Below are positions 63,262-64,000 of a DNA stretch of 64,000 nt, piece by piece; the first letter of the stretch is position 1, and each line of letters starts with the position of its first letter. The DNA is taken from positions 1,922,001 to 1,986,000 of the forward strand of contig NC_014934.1 of assembly GCF_000186265.1 (NCBI RefSeq), given 5' to 3'. The notes beneath the pieces are model-generated. The model was given only the letters and a program-made list of their open reading frames with translations, did no database searches and was not told the DNA's origin. The position numbers and the translations under genes were made by a program. Source of the DNA: Cellulophaga algicola DSM 14237 (GTDB lineage Bacteria > Bacteroidota > Bacteroidia > Flavobacteriales > Flavobacteriaceae).

Positions 63262-63452
63262 GTACACAAGGTTTATAAGACTACTTCTTTATGTAAGGCT
63301 TTAGTACTGCTAATGATATGAAGGCAATAATGTAAAGCGCTAAAATTATATAATGATTTTCCATAGGTGTACTTCTTTAAACATTCTCAACAGATATACG
63401 TATTTATTATACTAAACAGATGTTGATAAATTGTTAAAAATGAACACGTTGC

Positions 63453-63500
63453 AAAAACCCCCTTAATTTTTGAAACTTTAAAAATTAAGGGGGTTTATTT
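63453..63500 (-). terminator. Rho-independent terminator of the minus-strand gene at the right edge
   Basis: AAACCCCCTTAATTTTT pairs with AAAAATTAAGGGGGTTT around GAAACTTT, 16 bp after the stop at 63516; on the minus strand the stem ends in a T-rich run. Confidence 0.8.
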
Positions 63501-63515
63501 TAGATTATAGGTTTA

Positions 63516-64000
63516 CTAGATAGACCAGGCTTTTCCGCCAGTTAATTCTTGTAAATCTCCACAACCAATATATTCACCAGGTACAGGTAAGTAAGCTAAA
63601 ACTTCTTCACCTATGTATTCAGATGTTTTATAACTCCAGATAACTAAACCTCTTAGGTTATTTGCAAACGCAAATCTTGAAACAGTATCATCTAATTCCG
63701 TAGCTTCTCCATTTTTGATAGCTTCATTGTAAGAATTAATCATTTTGAAGTTTTTAGCTTCATCATCTTTTGATACTTTAAATGCACTTGCTAAAACAGG
63801 TTCTAAATCTTCTGGGCTTAAATCTGCAATACTTTCCTTTCCAGAATCTGCTACTGCTTTATTTAAAAATTTACCCATAGACATTTTAAAGAAATTTTGC
63901 GCTTCTACTTCCATGATTTCGTTAGCGAACTTATCTATAAAAATATGAACGTTTACTTCTGATGCAGAGGGTGTATCTGTCTTAGGTAAAATAATGTCTA
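63516..64000 (-). CDS. Gluconate 2-dehydrogenase subunit 3 family protein (partial, 5' end outside window)
   Basis: The frame is open to the right edge and ends at 63516. The visible part starts DIILPKTDTPSASEVNVHIFIDKFANEIM, the characteristic IIP-x-TDTP-x-A motif of the family, and ends with VIWSYKTSEYIGEEVLAYLPVPGEYIGC. An ATG at 63914 is only an internal Met. These proteins are small Tat-exported partners of GMC or Gfo/Idh-type oxidoreductases; the catalytic subunit would lie downstream or beyond this window. The signal peptide is outside. Confidence 0.85.
   Translation of the reverse strand, partial: DIILPKTDTPSASEVNVHIFIDKFANEIMEVEAQNFFKMSMGKFLNKAVADSGKESIADLSPEDLEPVLASAFKVSKDDEAKNFKMINSYNEAIKNGEATELDDTVSRFAFANNLRGLVIWSYKTSEYIGEEVLAYLPVPGEYIGCGDLQELTGGKAWSI

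Noticed and set aside
63281-63364. A minus-strand 27-codon frame with one hydrophobic helix
   Set aside because: Possible small membrane protein, but too short and unsupported to list as a gene.

Overview
The window is A+T-rich chromosomal DNA, almost certainly from a marine-type Flavobacteriaceae (Bacteroidota). The evidence is the many type II lipoprotein signals ending in S-C-K, TAnnTTTG-type -7 promoter boxes, short ProB without a PUA domain, a BrxA/BrxB-type bacilliredoxin, LytTR/His_kinase regulators and REP-associated tyrosine transposase (RAYT) relics. No rRNA, tRNA or CRISPR array was seen.

Region 1 (1-25.4 kb) looks like an archive of antibacterial effector and immunity modules, probably attached to a contractile injection system (T6SS-like) encoded elsewhere. 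It starts with a VasX/colicin-like membrane-active effector split by an in-frame stop and a membrane immunity candidate. About ten further units follow, each a C-terminal piece of an effector (amidase tails, VasX-type tails, one nearly complete GH19 lysozyme plus NlpC/CHAP amidase) overlapping or abutting a candidate immunity gene. Most of these immunity candidates are lipoproteins; four belong to one membrane-protein family ending in a WYMDKNRPLPPG-type domain. Units are separated by repeats that are decayed RAYT N-termini and REP-like palindromes. IS200/IS605 and IS3 elements have landed in this region.

Region 2 (about 23.7-37.3 kb) behaves like an integron-type gene-cassette array. It holds ten single, unrelated, same-strand genes, mostly lipoproteins. 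For nine of them the bases just 5' of the gene (GTT...) are complementary to the bases just 3' of it (...AAC), and the intervening 130-200 bp spacers are large imperfect palindromes with inner hairpins, as attC sites are. No integrase lies in the window. An IS110 element sits inside one spacer and an IS3 copy beside another.

Region 3 (37.5-64 kb) is ordinary core chromosome. It carries a GNAT enzyme, a beta-lysine acetyltransferase (ablB), the proC-proB-proA operon, a crotonase, a secreted protein, an internally deleted radical SAM gene, a FrnE-like DsbA protein, a Tat-exported Gfo/Idh/MocA oxidoreductase, an HD hydrolase, PlsC, bacilliredoxin, a TerB-DnaJ protein, HupE/UreJ, a dCMP deaminase, an S41 protease, MarC, a DUF3109 protein, a LytTR/histidine kinase pair, nrdB-nrdA and, at the right edge, a partial gluconate 2-dehydrogenase subunit 3 family gene. 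Proline and N-acetyl-beta-lysine are both compatible solutes, so the 38.8-42.5 kb cluster may serve osmoprotection.
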